NCBI RefSeq assembly: GCF_023195775.1
Contig: NZ_CP096205.1
Coordinates: 2,668,001-2,732,000 of the forward strand
Source: Flavobacterium azooxidireducens
Lineage (GTDB): Bacteria; Bacteroidota; Bacteroidia; Flavobacteriales; Flavobacteriaceae
Direction of reading: 5' to 3'
DNA: 64,000 nucleotides
Shown here: positions 10,107 through 17,258 of the stretch, one piece after another
How the letters are laid out: each line of letters begins with the position of its first letter
How positions within the stretch are numbered: position 1 is the first letter of the stretch
Position numbers and translations under genes: made by a program
The notes under the pieces: model-generated
Database searches by the model: none
What the model saw: the letters and a program-made list of their open reading frames with translations, nothing else
Told to the model about the DNA's origin: nothing

Positions 10107-10140
10107 AAAACCCTGTAAATCATACGATTTACAGGGTTTT
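10107..10140. terminator. Strong bidirectional Rho-independent terminator
   Basis: A perfect 15-bp stem (AAAACCCTGTAAATC / GATTTACAGGGTTTT) with a 4-nt loop lies 20 bp after the small receiver-like ORFs. A-run and T-run flank it, so it works in both directions. It closes the T9SS cassette and marks the left edge of the accessory island. Confidence 0.93.
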
Positions 10141-10406
10141 AGCTTAATTTGATAATAAAAATGTGGAGTCGGAGAGAATGCGTCTACATTCAGAAACTCC
10201 CATTTTACAAGGTGTTAGAGAGGTTACATTTTCTAGGGTAACCGATTTTAGCACCTACATTTACTATTCAAATTAGTATAAATCGTATGATGTAAATTTA
10301 AGAAATAAATCTTGAATTTAAAAGGATAAAGTTTAAAAAATGAACTGGTTTTTAAACTGCTTGGGAATGCTTTTGGATAAATTGTTATAAAAAATATAAT
10401 TGAATT
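10141..10406. other. Gene-free stretch with two adjacent hairpins, possible small RNA or island edge
   Basis: No ORF is seen here. Two consecutive foldbacks are present. The one at 10165-10200 has outer GGAGT/ACTCC and inner GAATG/CATTC arms. The one at 10210-10256 has AGGTG...CACCT outside and GGTTAC/GTAACC inside, with roughly 15 of 19 positions paired. The string GGAGTCGGAGAGAAT looks faintly like the reverse strand of a tRNA 3' end, but there is no TTCGA loop and no cloverleaf. It could be a small RNA or a decayed integration site. Confidence 0.35.
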
Positions 10407-10610
10407 CTATCCTATAATGAGATGAGCTACTTGTTCATATTTTATTCCTGCATAGGTGCAGAACTCTTCAATAGTTAGGAACTCATTCTCTTGCTTATTA
10501 AGCTCTTTTTTTACTTTTTGCATCAATCGAGTACTTTGACGATAACTTTTACCGGTTATTCGCTGTATGTCCTTTGGATAGATGCACACCCTCTGATTAT
10601 TCATTTTCAT
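10407..10610 (-). CDS. Small HTH-type DNA-binding protein of the island
   Basis: The 67-aa product (MKMNNQRVCIYPKDIQRITG...) carries two short helix-turn-helix-like stretches: IQRITGKSYRQSTRLMQKVKK and LTIEEFCTYAGIKYEQVAHLI. The second has the spacing of an excisionase or MerR-like recognition helix. Small proteins of this look are common in Bacteroidota accessory regions. It is divergent from the 251-aa gene at 10890. The roughly 280 bp between them hold an operator-like direct and inverted repeat, so it may regulate that block. The function is inferred from fold appearance only. Confidence 0.75.
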   Translation of the reverse strand: MKMNNQRVCIYPKDIQRITGKSYRQSTRLMQKVKKELNKQENEFLTIEEFCTYAGIKYEQVAHLIIG

Positions 10611-10715
10611 ACTTTATCTATGCCTTTGATTAGGCTTTGACTAACTTCTGACTTGCAGAAAATCTTCTGCAATTTAATTATAATTTTTTAAACTGATTTA
10701 GTGGGATTTTATGTT

Positions 10716-10746
10716 CGTTTTGGACACTTGTGTCGATTTTGGACAT
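10716..10746. promoter_or_regulatory. Operator-like repeat between divergent genes
   Basis: TTTTGGACA occurs twice, at 10718 and 10737, 19 bp apart. Between and overlapping them is the perfect palindrome GACACTTGTGTC (10723-10734). This arrangement in the divergent intergenic region fits a dimer-binding site for a regulator, most simply the small HTH protein at 10407-10610. A separate short hairpin (GCAGAAAATCTTCTGC) lies near 10655. Confidence 0.5.
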
Positions 10747-10889
10747 ATGGTACACTACCAGTTTTTTCTTGGAAAAATGTGTTGTAATCTTTGTTATGAT
10801 CATTTGAAACTGTTGCAACAAAATTTAGAATGATGGAGTCGTGAGAGGTTTGTAAAAGCAAACCATATGTTGAATTAAATTTTGAAGTT

Positions 10890-11645
10890 ATGGCTAGACA
10901 GAAAGGCATAATTAAATTGAAAGGTACTATCGGGGATATTACCTTTTACAAAACTCAAGATGGGCATTTAGCGAGAGAAAAAGGGGGAATTGACGCTAGT
11001 AGAATCGCTAATGATGCTGCGTTTCAAAGAACGCGTGAGAATGGAGCTGAGTTTGGACGGGCTGGGAAGGCCGGAAAAATTCTAAGAACTTCTTTGAGAG
11101 CTTTGCTTTTGAATTCTGCGGATAGTAGAATGGTGAGCCGATTGACTCAGCGGATGATGAAAGTGATTCAAGCTGATGAAGTGAGTGAAAGAGGTTTACG
11201 AAATGTGATTGATGGTGAGGCGGAGTTGCTTACCGGTTTTGAGTTTAATATTCGTGGAAAACTTGGCACCAGTTTATATGCTCCATTTACAGGAGCTATC
11301 GATCGAGTAACAGGTGAAGTGTCTGTTACCTTGCCACCATTCGTTCCCGCTAATATGATTGCTGCACCATCCGGAACCACACATTTTAAAGTCATTTCTG
11401 CGGGAGCGGAAGTTGATTTTGAAGCTGAAACCTTTGTAGTTCAAAACTCTGAAACGGCTATTTTGCCATGGAATGCCGTTCCAACAGTTGCTATTAACCA
11501 AGTGAATACTGTTACACCAAACAGTACTAAGCCATTATTTTTGGCTCTTGGATTAGAGTTCTATCAGGAAGTGAATGGTCAAATGTATCCGTTGAAAAAC
11601 GGTGCTTTTAATCCGCTTTCCTTGGTGCAAGTTAGTGGCTTGTAG
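10890..11645 (+). CDS. Conserved hypothetical protein, phage-structural-like context
   Basis: The 251-aa protein has no signal peptide and no membrane segment. The N-terminus (MARQKGIIKLKGTIGDITFYK) is basic. A Thr/Arg/Ala-rich helical part (about residues 45-100: GRAGKAGKILRTSLRALLL, DSRMVSRLTQRMMKVI) is followed by a beta-rich second half with FEFNIRGKLGTSLYAPF. The opening resembles DUF6266-like Bacteroidota proteins, but I cannot confirm this. It lies 3 bp before a DUF5675-type gene and then two small membrane proteins, an order like a phage structural gene plus lysis cassette. It could be a tail or sheath-like structural protein or a cargo protein. The function is unknown. Confidence 0.8.
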   Translation: MARQKGIIKLKGTIGDITFYKTQDGHLAREKGGIDASRIANDAAFQRTRENGAEFGRAGKAGKILRTSLRALLLNSADSRMVSRLTQRMMKVIQADEVSERGLRNVIDGEAELLTGFEFNIRGKLGTSLYAPFTGAIDRVTGEVSVTLPPFVPANMIAAPSGTTHFKVISAGAEVDFEAETFVVQNSETAILPWNAVPTVAINQVNTVTPNSTKPLFLALGLEFYQEVNGQMYPLKNGAFNPLSLVQVSGL

Positions 11646-11648
11646 AAG

Positions 11649-12041
11649 ATGGTTTTACTACTATCAAGAACTTATTTCCCTGAAGGAACAAATGGTAAAC
11701 TCGAATGCGAAGGTAAATTGATTTGTAAAACAATTGAATTGCCGTGGAAGATGAACGAAACGAAGGTTTCCTGCATTCCTGAGGGGAAATATTTTATTAG
11801 AAAGCGATACAGTGCCAAATACAAATGGCATTTGGAAGTGATGGATGTACCGAACAGAAAATTCATTCTTTTTCATCCTGCGAACAATTCTCAAAAGGAA
11901 TTACAAGGCTGTATTGCTCCTGTTATTAAACTTTCTGGTCCAGGACTTGGTTTGATGTCTCGGAAAGCTTTTAATAAACTGAAAGATATTGTTTATCAAG
12001 CTTTGGATGAAAATGAAAGTGTCGAATTAATTGTTCAATAG
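11649..12041 (+). CDS. DUF5675 family protein
   Basis: The 130-aa product shows the DUF5675 pattern: LSRTYFPEGTNGKLECEGKLICKTIELPW, then IPEGKYFIRKRYS, then FILFHPANNSQKELQGCIAP. The family resembles a compact catalytic fold with a conserved HPAN...GCI region, reminiscent of L,D-transpeptidase-like HxxN...S/C-GC motifs. This hints at cell-wall chemistry but is not proven. It starts 3 bp after the previous stop and is followed by two small membrane proteins, so a peptidoglycan-acting role in a lysis-like block is a reasonable inference. Confidence 0.8.
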   Translation: MVLLLSRTYFPEGTNGKLECEGKLICKTIELPWKMNETKVSCIPEGKYFIRKRYSAKYKWHLEVMDVPNRKFILFHPANNSQKELQGCIAPVIKLSGPGLGLMSRKAFNKLKDIVYQALDENESVELIVQ

Positions 12042-12070
12042 ATCCTTACAGGATGACAAAAAAGTAGATT

Positions 12071-12292
12071 ATGAATAAAATTGTAGAGAGAGCGAGTGCT
12101 CCCACACCAAAGTTTTTTAAAGTGCTTCGAACTATTGGATTGGTATTGGCTACTGTTGGTACTGCCGTTTTAACTGCACCAGTTTCTTTGCCAGTAATTG
12201 TGACTACAGTTGGTGGCTATGTTGCTGTTGCCGGTGGTGTTATTTCAGCTGTAAGTCAGTTGACTGTTGAAAAGAATGAACAGCCAGACTAA
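12071..12292 (+). CDS. Small two-helix membrane protein, holin-like
   Basis: The 73-aa protein has a short charged N-terminus (MNKIVERASAPTPKFFK) and two hydrophobic stretches, at about residues 19-40 (VLRTIGLVLATVGTAVLTAPV) and 44-63, joined by a tight turn, then a charged tail. Its size and topology fit a holin-like or phage-type small membrane protein. It follows the DUF5675 gene and overlaps the next small membrane gene. Confidence 0.7.
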   Translation: MNKIVERASAPTPKFFKVLRTIGLVLATVGTAVLTAPVSLPVIVTTVGGYVAVAGGVISAVSQLTVEKNEQPD

Positions 12293-12455
12293 TTCAACAT
12301 TGGTTGGAACTGTCGGAGGTACTTTTTTGAGTATGGTACCGAATTTGAACTCAGAAGATTTAATTAGAACAGTTATTTTGGCAACTGTTGGAGCTATAGT
12401 GAGTTTTTCAATTTCGGTATTGCTCAAATACCTCTGTAGGAAGCACAAAAAATAA
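12276..12455 (+). CDS. Small membrane protein overlapping the previous gene
   Basis: The 59-aa product starts at ATG 12276 (MNSQTNSTLVGTVGG), overlapping the previous gene by 17 bp in another frame. The frame is also open from a TTG at 12267. It has one clear transmembrane helix (TVILATVGAIVSFSISVLL, about residues 33-51) and a basic tail (KYLCRKHKK). The overlap suggests translational coupling. The pair recalls holin/spanin-like or holin/antiholin-like arrangements, which is inference only. Confidence 0.65.
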   Translation: MNSQTNSTLVGTVGGTFLSMVPNLNSEDLIRTVILATVGAIVSFSISVLLKYLCRKHKK

Positions 12456-12496
12456 GTTTAACTCTCGTTGTGGTGACCTTTGAGTTAAACAAAATG

Positions 12497-12527
12497 AAAG
12501 CCCAAACCGAAAGGAATGGGCTTTTTT
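12497..12527 (+). terminator. Rho-independent terminator
   Basis: An 8-bp stem (AAAGCCCA / TGGGCTTT) with a 12-nt loop and a T-run follows the small membrane genes. It is nearly identical to a second copy at 12952-12981, including most of the loop (AACC..AAGGAA). Confidence 0.85.
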
Positions 12528-12846
12528 ATTCAACAGTAACTTTAATTGAAAAGTCGAATGTTTTTTTATGGCAAGATGGGCAAAAATTCCCAGTTGGATT
12601 AATAGTGAAATTACCGAATTTATATTTACTTAGGTATTCAGGATGTGCCGATTGAAGTTCTTCGTTAGTGTATAATTTGTAATTGATGGGGTCATACATT
12701 TTATAGTTTACAGTTTCTATTTTCCCCGTTTTCAAATTAATTGCAGGTCCTAAACAAACATTTTGAAATTTTAGGCGACCTCCTCCAAATTTAAAACCTT
12801 TGGAGTAACTGCAACTGTTGCAAGTGCCTATCATTTCATGTTCCAT
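12526..12846 (-). CDS. Zinc-ribbon-like hypothetical protein
   Basis: The 106-aa protein has a Cys pair near the N-terminus (GTCNSCSY), a lone Cys in NVCLGP and a C-terminal CPSC pair, as in a small zinc-ribbon protein. The middle (YKMYDPINYKLYTNEELQSAHPEYLSKYKF) is polar. It has no signal peptide. It is convergent with the membrane-protein block and shares the terminator at 12497-12527. The family was not recognised. Confidence 0.75.
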   Translation of the reverse strand: MEHEMIGTCNSCSYSKGFKFGGGRLKFQNVCLGPAINLKTGKIETVNYKMYDPINYKLYTNEELQSAHPEYLSKYKFGNFTINPTGNFCPSCHKKTFDFSIKVTVE

Positions 12847-12951
12847 ACTATTTATACTTTCTTATCCTCAAAAATACTTATACCTTTTAATTTTAGATAC
12901 CTTTTAAGAGAATTAATATTAACAAAATCTGAGGTTATTAACATTAAAGTT

Positions 12952-12981
12952 AAAGCCCAAACCATAAGGAATGGGCTTTTT
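12952..12981. terminator. Rho-independent terminator, near copy of the one at 12497
   Basis: The same stem (AAAGCCCA / TGGGCTTT) and a nearly identical loop recur about 455 bp downstream. On the minus strand it directly follows the stop of the 59-aa gene at 12983-13162. Confidence 0.8.
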
Positions 12982-12982
12982 G

Positions 12983-13162
12983 TCAGACTTCCCCAAATTG
13001 ATTTAGTACAACTTCAATCACAACTACTTCAGAATTATACCAATATAAATCGTTGTATTTTGCGTAGTCTAATGCTTTTTTTCGGCTATCAAAAGCACCA
13101 AAAAAGACTCTTGATGCTTTTGATTTCCAGCTGTCAGTCTGAAACAATAAAAAAATACTCAT
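12983..13162 (-). CDS. 59-aa hypothetical protein
   Basis: I read this short ORF from the minus strand. It starts MSIFLLFQTDSWKSKASR and ends VVIEVVLNQFGEV, with FGAFDSRKKALDYAKYNDLY in the middle. It has an ATG start and stops 2 bp before a terminator hairpin. Codon use looks coding and the sequence resembles a compact alpha/beta domain in which a helix begins DSRKKALDYAKY. It lies between two other minus-strand small genes. The function is unknown. Confidence 0.72.
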   Translation of the reverse strand: MSIFLLFQTDSWKSKASRVFFGAFDSRKKALDYAKYNDLYWYNSEVVVIEVVLNQFGEV

Positions 13163-13189
13163 AGAATTAATTTTAAAGGTTATACAAGA

Positions 13190-13612
13190 TTATTTTTTGC
13201 AATAGCGATATAAAATGACTTTTCTTAAATCATTGATTAAATTGATGTTTTCGTGAAATTGTTTTTCCTTTTGTTCTAAGGTTTTAAGAGCTGCTACATT
13301 TTTTTTGTGTTGCTCGAAATCGGTCATCATTTCATTTGCTTTCAGATTTAGGGTTTTTGCAAAATCATTGATTCTGATGTATGGAATTACAGAACCGATA
13401 AGGAATTGAAGCCAATATTTTACTCTCCATAAGCTTTTACAGATGGATTCCATGTTTTCGCAATCTTCTGAACATTGGAAAATGATTACAAAGCAATTCG
13501 GGCAGGGTTCCTCTAAAGGTTTGCCTGTGTTTAACCCTTTGTTTAGGATGAAGAAATGAGGATTTGCATACTTTACTCCGTTTTGGTGGTGTTTCATTTT
13601 AAAATTTATCAT
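13190..13612 (-). CDS. Hypothetical protein with Cys cluster and C-terminal helix
   Basis: The ORF gives up to 140 aa; a second start at 13597 (MKHHQNGVKYANPHFF) gives 135 aa. The N-terminal half has several Cys (EEPCPNCFVIIFQCSEDCENMESICKSLW) that could bind metal. The C-terminal part (about residues 85-135) is a long charged helix or coiled coil (TDFEQHKKNVAALKTLEQKEKQ). There is no signal peptide. It is transcribed in the same direction as the 59-aa gene and about 27 bp upstream of it. The family was not recognised. Confidence 0.72.
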   Translation of the reverse strand: MINFKMKHHQNGVKYANPHFFILNKGLNTGKPLEEPCPNCFVIIFQCSEDCENMESICKSLWRVKYWLQFLIGSVIPYIRINDFAKTLNLKANEMMTDFEQHKKNVAALKTLEQKEKQFHENINLINDLRKVILYRYCKK

Positions 13613-13979
13613 ATCGTGGCTATTAAGGATTTATCGACCGGACACACTTTTTCATTAAAATTTTTCAAAAGAAAAAAAGAAAAAAAAGAAAGCACTCACA
13701 CCAAGTGGAGGGTTTCAAAAAAGCAAGTTTTTTTTAAAAAATACTACCACCCTGATTTGTCCTTTGGAAGTCGTAATTTGTTGCTTGGTAGATAAGTTGT
13801 TTTGAAAACGCATGCGTGGTGGAGATTTTTTAAAAAACCCGCAGGGCTTGAACTTGCTTTTTTGTAAACCCGGAACTTACCTTTGCTCTCTTTTTTTTAT
13901 TTTATTTTTTTGCTTTCGGAGCAGGATTTTCCTTTTGAAGTCGGTTCTTTTTGTTTCGGAGACGGGTCGTCTTGCAAGG

Positions 13980-14053
13980 GTTTCAAATTTTGGGGCTGGA
14001 TGAAAAACCAAAAACAATAAAAATGCTTTTCATCCGGAACCGAAATTTGAAAC
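13980..14053. repeat. Long imperfect foldback
   Basis: Arms of 27 nt at 13980-14006 and 14027-14053 match at 23 of 27 positions, and two of the four mismatches could be G-U pairs in RNA. The loop is 20 nt. The right arm runs straight into the direct repeat beginning at 14052. Confidence 0.8.
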
Positions 14054-14169
14054 TCTTGCTGCACTATTTGATTTTTTTGTGGTGCGTGGAAGTGTTCAGT
14101 ATGCAGAAATTAGTGTTCAGTTGTTTCGGAGATGGGAAGCACCTCAAAAAAACAATGCAAATACTACCG
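14052..14169 (+). repeat. 118-bp direct repeat, copy 1
   Basis: This copy and the one at 14371-14488 have the same length with no gaps. They share a strongly conserved core (14091-14144) with GTGTTCAGT twice and TTGTTTCGGA. Each copy folds on itself: the strings around GGTGC and GCACC pair, with compensating differences between the copies (TTTTTTGTGGTGC versus CTTTTGAGGGTGCTT). This suggests that structure is being kept. Confidence 0.8.
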
Positions 14170-14189
14170 AGTGCGTGGGCAGTAGCGAA

Positions 14190-14379
14190 AGCAAGTGTGT
14201 GGTTTTTTGATTTGTTTGCACTTACTTTCTGATTGCTTTTTTGGGTGCTGATGCTTCATTTGTGTTTACATCGCAAGGCTTGAAGTTTGAATAATTTTCT
14301 TAGGAATTCTAAAAGCATGAGCAACCGGAAAGCAATTACTACTTCATGTTCTGACAAATCAAAAAACCACACTCTTGCT
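14190..14379. repeat. 26-bp inverted repeat pair, one mismatch
   Basis: The arms at 14190-14215 and 14354-14379 match at 25 of 26 positions (AGCAAG, then TGTGGTTTTTTGATTTGT on the left arm). They enclose 138 bp without an ORF. The right arm overlaps the start of direct repeat copy 2. The near-perfect match over 26 bp is far beyond chance. Confidence 0.88.
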
Positions 14380-14488
14380 GGGCAATTTTATCTTTTGAGG
14401 GTGCTTGAAAGTGTTCAGTATTCAGATTTTAGTGTTCAGTTGTTTCGGAAATGGGAAGCACCTTCAAAAGATAATGCAAACACTACCG
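14371..14488 (+). repeat. 118-bp direct repeat, copy 2
   Basis: This is the partner of 14052-14169. Its own hairpin arms (14390-14408 and 14456-14474, 18 of 19 paired) are better matched than those of copy 1. Confidence 0.8.
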
Positions 14489-14581
14489 CTTTAACACACA
14501 GCTGATAAAAACAATTGATGAATTTTCTTCAAAGTGGTATATTTCTTTTTGAGTAGAAACGTTCTAATGAAATCACGAAGT

Positions 14582-14661
14582 AAGACCCGCGAAGCCACGT
14601 GTTTTTGGTAGCTGGGTGGTGCGAGGAAAGCTGCCAAAAATGTGTGGCTAGAGCGGGGCTT
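14582..14661. repeat. 80-nt imperfect palindrome
   Basis: The left arm (14582-14613) and right arm (14629-14661) pair through AAGACCCGC/GCGGGGCTT, GCCAC/GTGGC and TTTTTGGTAGCT/AGCTGCCAAAAA. The loop is about 15 nt. Confidence 0.7.
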
Positions 14662-14684
14662 TCGAGCGTGGGGTGAGCGGCTTT

Positions 14685-14770
14685 TTTACATAATGTTATT
14701 ATAGGGCAATGCACCATCTTGTTTTGGAGCACTCTTTTCTTTATTGCCCTATAATGCCACATTATGTAAA
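14685..14770. repeat. Imperfect inverted repeat
   Basis: TTTACATAATG and TTATAGGGCAAT (14685-14710) are mirrored as ATTGCCCTATAA and CATTATGTAAA (14743-14770), with 3- and 4-nt spacers between the two blocks. The loop is 32 nt. A further weaker foldback (TTTTTGTTGCCA / TGGCATACAAAAA) follows near 14790-14845. Confidence 0.8.
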
Positions 14771-14975
14771 GAAGCTTTGGGAAAGTTTTTGTTGCCAGAC
14801 ACGATTTTTTTCGGAGGGATTTAGTTGTGGCATACAAAAACTTTTGGAGTTTGGGGAAGCGGTGGCAAATTTTTGGCAGTTGATTGTTTTCTTTAGTTAG
14901 ATGTTTGAAAAAAAGGAATGTTCATTTGCTTTGAATTTTGGAGACTTAAAAGAGCAACAGGTTGATTAAGTAGAA

Positions 14976-15169
14976 TTAGTTTAGCGAGCTTTGTGAGAGA
15001 TGGTTAAGTGTTTGTTTCAAATCACTATCAGAAATCACATTTTTATTGTGTTTTTCTAATTTATTTAATAAATCTTTTTCATCTCTTAGGCTTAAATTTT
15101 TAACTATTTCAAGATAATTGATTAAGTTAAATTTTGTTGGAGGATTAATTCTGGTTGTGATTTCATGAA
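14976..15169 (-). pseudogene. Remnant or start-less small coding frame
   Basis: Directly after the 541-aa gene, the minus strand has an open frame of about 60 codons with coding character (FNLINYLEIVKNLSLRDEKD, then LLNKLEKHNKNV, ending HLSQSSLN). It has no ATG, GTG or TTG at its start: an ATG near 15166 is in the wrong frame and stops after 14 codons. A frameshifted or truncated gene explains this best. Confidence 0.45.
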
Positions 15170-15170
15170 A

Positions 15171-16796
15171 TCATTTTAGAAATTTGCCAAAGGCATAACC
15201 AACACTTATACCAACAAAATGATTCCTATTTATCTCTTTCCACTGTAATTCAAAATTGAGTGTAGGTTTTTTGTCTTTGTCTTTGAAACTAACCGGGATT
15301 CCGAATTTCCAATTTCTAGCTTTAAAAGTTCCATAATAATGTTCGAGTGCACCACTTAAACCAACTGTGTTATTAAAGACTAAGAAAGATAATTCATATC
15401 TAGTGCTTAATACAATAAATTCGTCATATTGTCCAATAAATACAAGTTGAGTACCTGTTACAGTTTGTTGATTGTTTGGTAGTGAAGCTATTGTTTCAAA
15501 TGTGTTTGCAGTTTTCTCATTAATAATAAAATTATTTGTATTTGTTGAATTAAATTGGAGTTTAGCATTTATTGTCACGCCTTTACTAAAGCTCCACAAT
15601 CCGTTTACGTATAAATCTATCTTGTAATCCCGAAATTTAGCAGTATCTACTATAGTATTAGGAGTTAAATCTTTCTTGAAATATGTTTCCTTACCACTGG
15701 CACCATAATATGCATCGAAACCAACCCACCAAGTTAAATAACTACTGTATAACTTTTCTTTTTTCAAAATTTCAATTTCTTTGTCCGCAATTTTCTTATA
15801 AAAAAAATAATACTTTTCTTTTATCAGTTTTTCGTTTTTATCAGTTAAATCATTGCCACAATATAAAATAGCATTTATGTTTTCCTCTTCATTGTTTGAG
15901 GATCTAGAAGGTGTAGAGATTGTTGTAGTTGTATTAGAAGTTGTTGTATTGCTATTAGTGTCTGGATTTATTGTTGTGGAAGTGGAAGTAGTACTACTAT
16001 TTGAACTAACACCATTAGATACTGTTTGAGCATTAATATTTGTTGTTTCAACACCACTGTTAATTGAACTTGATTTTGTTGAATTAATATTTGTTACTAC
16101 AGTTGATGCGGGTGTGAACTTAATATATTTATTAATTTCCTCGTTTATTGTTGGGATTATTATTTCTTCTCTAATTCGTCTTATGCCTTCCTTTTTACTG
16201 TGTGCAGAATTATCTCCATATCTTATAATCCCATTGAAAATATGTGTAAATTTTAAACCAATTCCAAAATCACTATTAAAGTCATACTCGTTTGATTTGC
16301 TATTTTGTGAGTAAATATTTGAAAATCCCTTATCTAATTTGTTTTTAACATAAATTGAAACCAAATTATTTATAGGTCGAATAGGTAATGGTTCATTTGA
16401 AAAAAAAATCTTTCTTAAATTTCTCAAATCAATATTTCTACCTATTGTTAACGTTTTGTTTTCTGTACTTGCTGAAACTATATACTTATCAAGGTTTAAA
16501 TCGGTTATATTAGTTGCAAATGAATTAATTTCGTTTTCAAAAAATATATTTAGCATTTTGGGATTAAATGTAAAATATAACTCGTCATAATATAAATCTA
16601 AATTGGCAGGAGTTGCCAAATATGTTGTAACATTAGCTGGTCTGCTTGGATCATTTAAATTTCTTCTAGTGTCTAATATATAGTGCCTAGTTGTATTTCT
16701 CAAACTGTCTTTCACGGTTGGTGGAGTTTGCCCAAAACTGCTTATAGCACAACAAAATACTATAATTAAAAAAAATCTTGTAAAAATTGTTTCCAT
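15171..16796 (-). CDS. Exported hypothetical protein, probable outer-membrane barrel with Ser/Thr-rich middle
   Basis: The 541-aa product has a signal peptide (METIFTRFFLIIVFCCAISSFGQ). The first 230 residues are mixed. A low-complexity Ser/Thr/Asn stretch covers about residues 235-300 (NSTKSSSINSG ... TTTTISTPSRSSNN). The C-terminal 200 residues alternate hydrophobic and polar residues and end in FVGISVGYAFGKFLK, as in outer-membrane beta-barrels. I recognise no family. It probably sits in the outer membrane. It lies in the accessory island, flanked by decayed genes on both sides, so it may be transferred DNA. Confidence 0.8.
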   Translation of the reverse strand: METIFTRFFLIIVFCCAISSFGQTPPTVKDSLRNTTRHYILDTRRNLNDPSRPANVTTYLATPANLDLYYDELYFTFNPKMLNIFFENEINSFATNITDLNLDKYIVSASTENKTLTIGRNIDLRNLRKIFFSNEPLPIRPINNLVSIYVKNKLDKGFSNIYSQNSKSNEYDFNSDFGIGLKFTHIFNGIIRYGDNSAHSKKEGIRRIREEIIIPTINEEINKYIKFTPASTVVTNINSTKSSSINSGVETTNINAQTVSNGVSSNSSTTSTSTTINPDTNSNTTTSNTTTTISTPSRSSNNEEENINAILYCGNDLTDKNEKLIKEKYYFFYKKIADKEIEILKKEKLYSSYLTWWVGFDAYYGASGKETYFKKDLTPNTIVDTAKFRDYKIDLYVNGLWSFSKGVTINAKLQFNSTNTNNFIINEKTANTFETIASLPNNQQTVTGTQLVFIGQYDEFIVLSTRYELSFLVFNNTVGLSGALEHYYGTFKARNWKFGIPVSFKDKDKKPTLNFELQWKEINRNHFVGISVGYAFGKFLK

Positions 16797-16855
16797 ACTT
16801 AATGTATTTATAGTTAAACCTTGAATTACAATCTGTTTTGGGGCAAATTTTACTA

Positions 16856-17250
16856 TTACATAATTTTAAACTTATTAATTAAGTCAACTATTGTAACTAC
16901 ATTTGAAATACTACCTATAAATGGTACTACTTTGTCAGGATTTTTAGTTTTTAATAGCTCAGCTTCCTCTTCATTAATGCTTTGTTTGCCCTTTGTTTAA
17001 TCTAGCAATTATCTTCGGATGTTAGACATTAAATCTAAAGCAGTATGATAATCAATATAACCTTCGGAATACTAACACTAATTTGCTGTAAACAAGATAT
17101 TTAAATCAAATTCTTCACCTATTAGAAATTTTAAATCAGATTACAAATAGGCTTGATAATCTCGCTATTTCTTTCTTTTAGTTCCTACTTATATTATTGT
17201 TAAATTCAAGTTAGGATATTTGTCTAGAACAATTGGTTTAATCTAAAAGT
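16856..17250 (-). pseudogene. Decayed gene next to the 273-aa membrane gene
   Basis: Reading the minus strand gives coding-like pieces in shifting frames. In order they are IKPIVLDKYPNLNLTII, then ELKERNSEIIKPICN, then SDLKFLIGEEFDLNILFTAN, then YSEGYIDYHTALDLMSNIRR, and after two compensating indels KQSINEEEAELLKTKN and VVPFIGSISNVVTIVDLINK before a TAA at 16856. At least four frame changes or stops interrupt it. It was probably a roughly 130-aa or larger protein transcribed with the gene upstream at 17259-18080. The family was not recognised. Confidence 0.65.
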
Positions 17251-17258
17251 AATCTTAC

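Larger units (their letters stand above)
13613..14975. other. Gene-free 1.3 kb packed with foldbacks and repeats
   Basis: No ORF here looks coding; the open frames are low-complexity (poly-F, poly-K) or cross the repeats. The stretch contains at least five foldbacks and a 118-bp direct repeat, listed separately. The string TTTCGGA recurs near 13914, 13954, 14126, 14444 and 14810. GC content and runs of G/A differ from the AT-rich neighbours. It looks like structured non-coding DNA of a mobile element or island. Confidence 0.6.

Noticed and set aside
10160..10260. Possible tRNA or tmRNA 3' fragment serving as an integration site
   Set aside because: GGAGTCGGAGAGAAT looks like the end of a tRNA on the minus strand, but there is no TTCGA loop, no cloverleaf and no matching direct repeat elsewhere in the window.
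13980..14845. Integron attC array or CRISPR
   Set aside because: There are no regularly spaced short repeats with unique spacers, no recognisable attC core sites and no integrase or cas gene nearby.
13613..14900. Several open frames of 60-100 codons
   Set aside because: They are low-complexity (runs of F or K), cross the inverted and direct repeats, and have no neighbours or starts that make sense.
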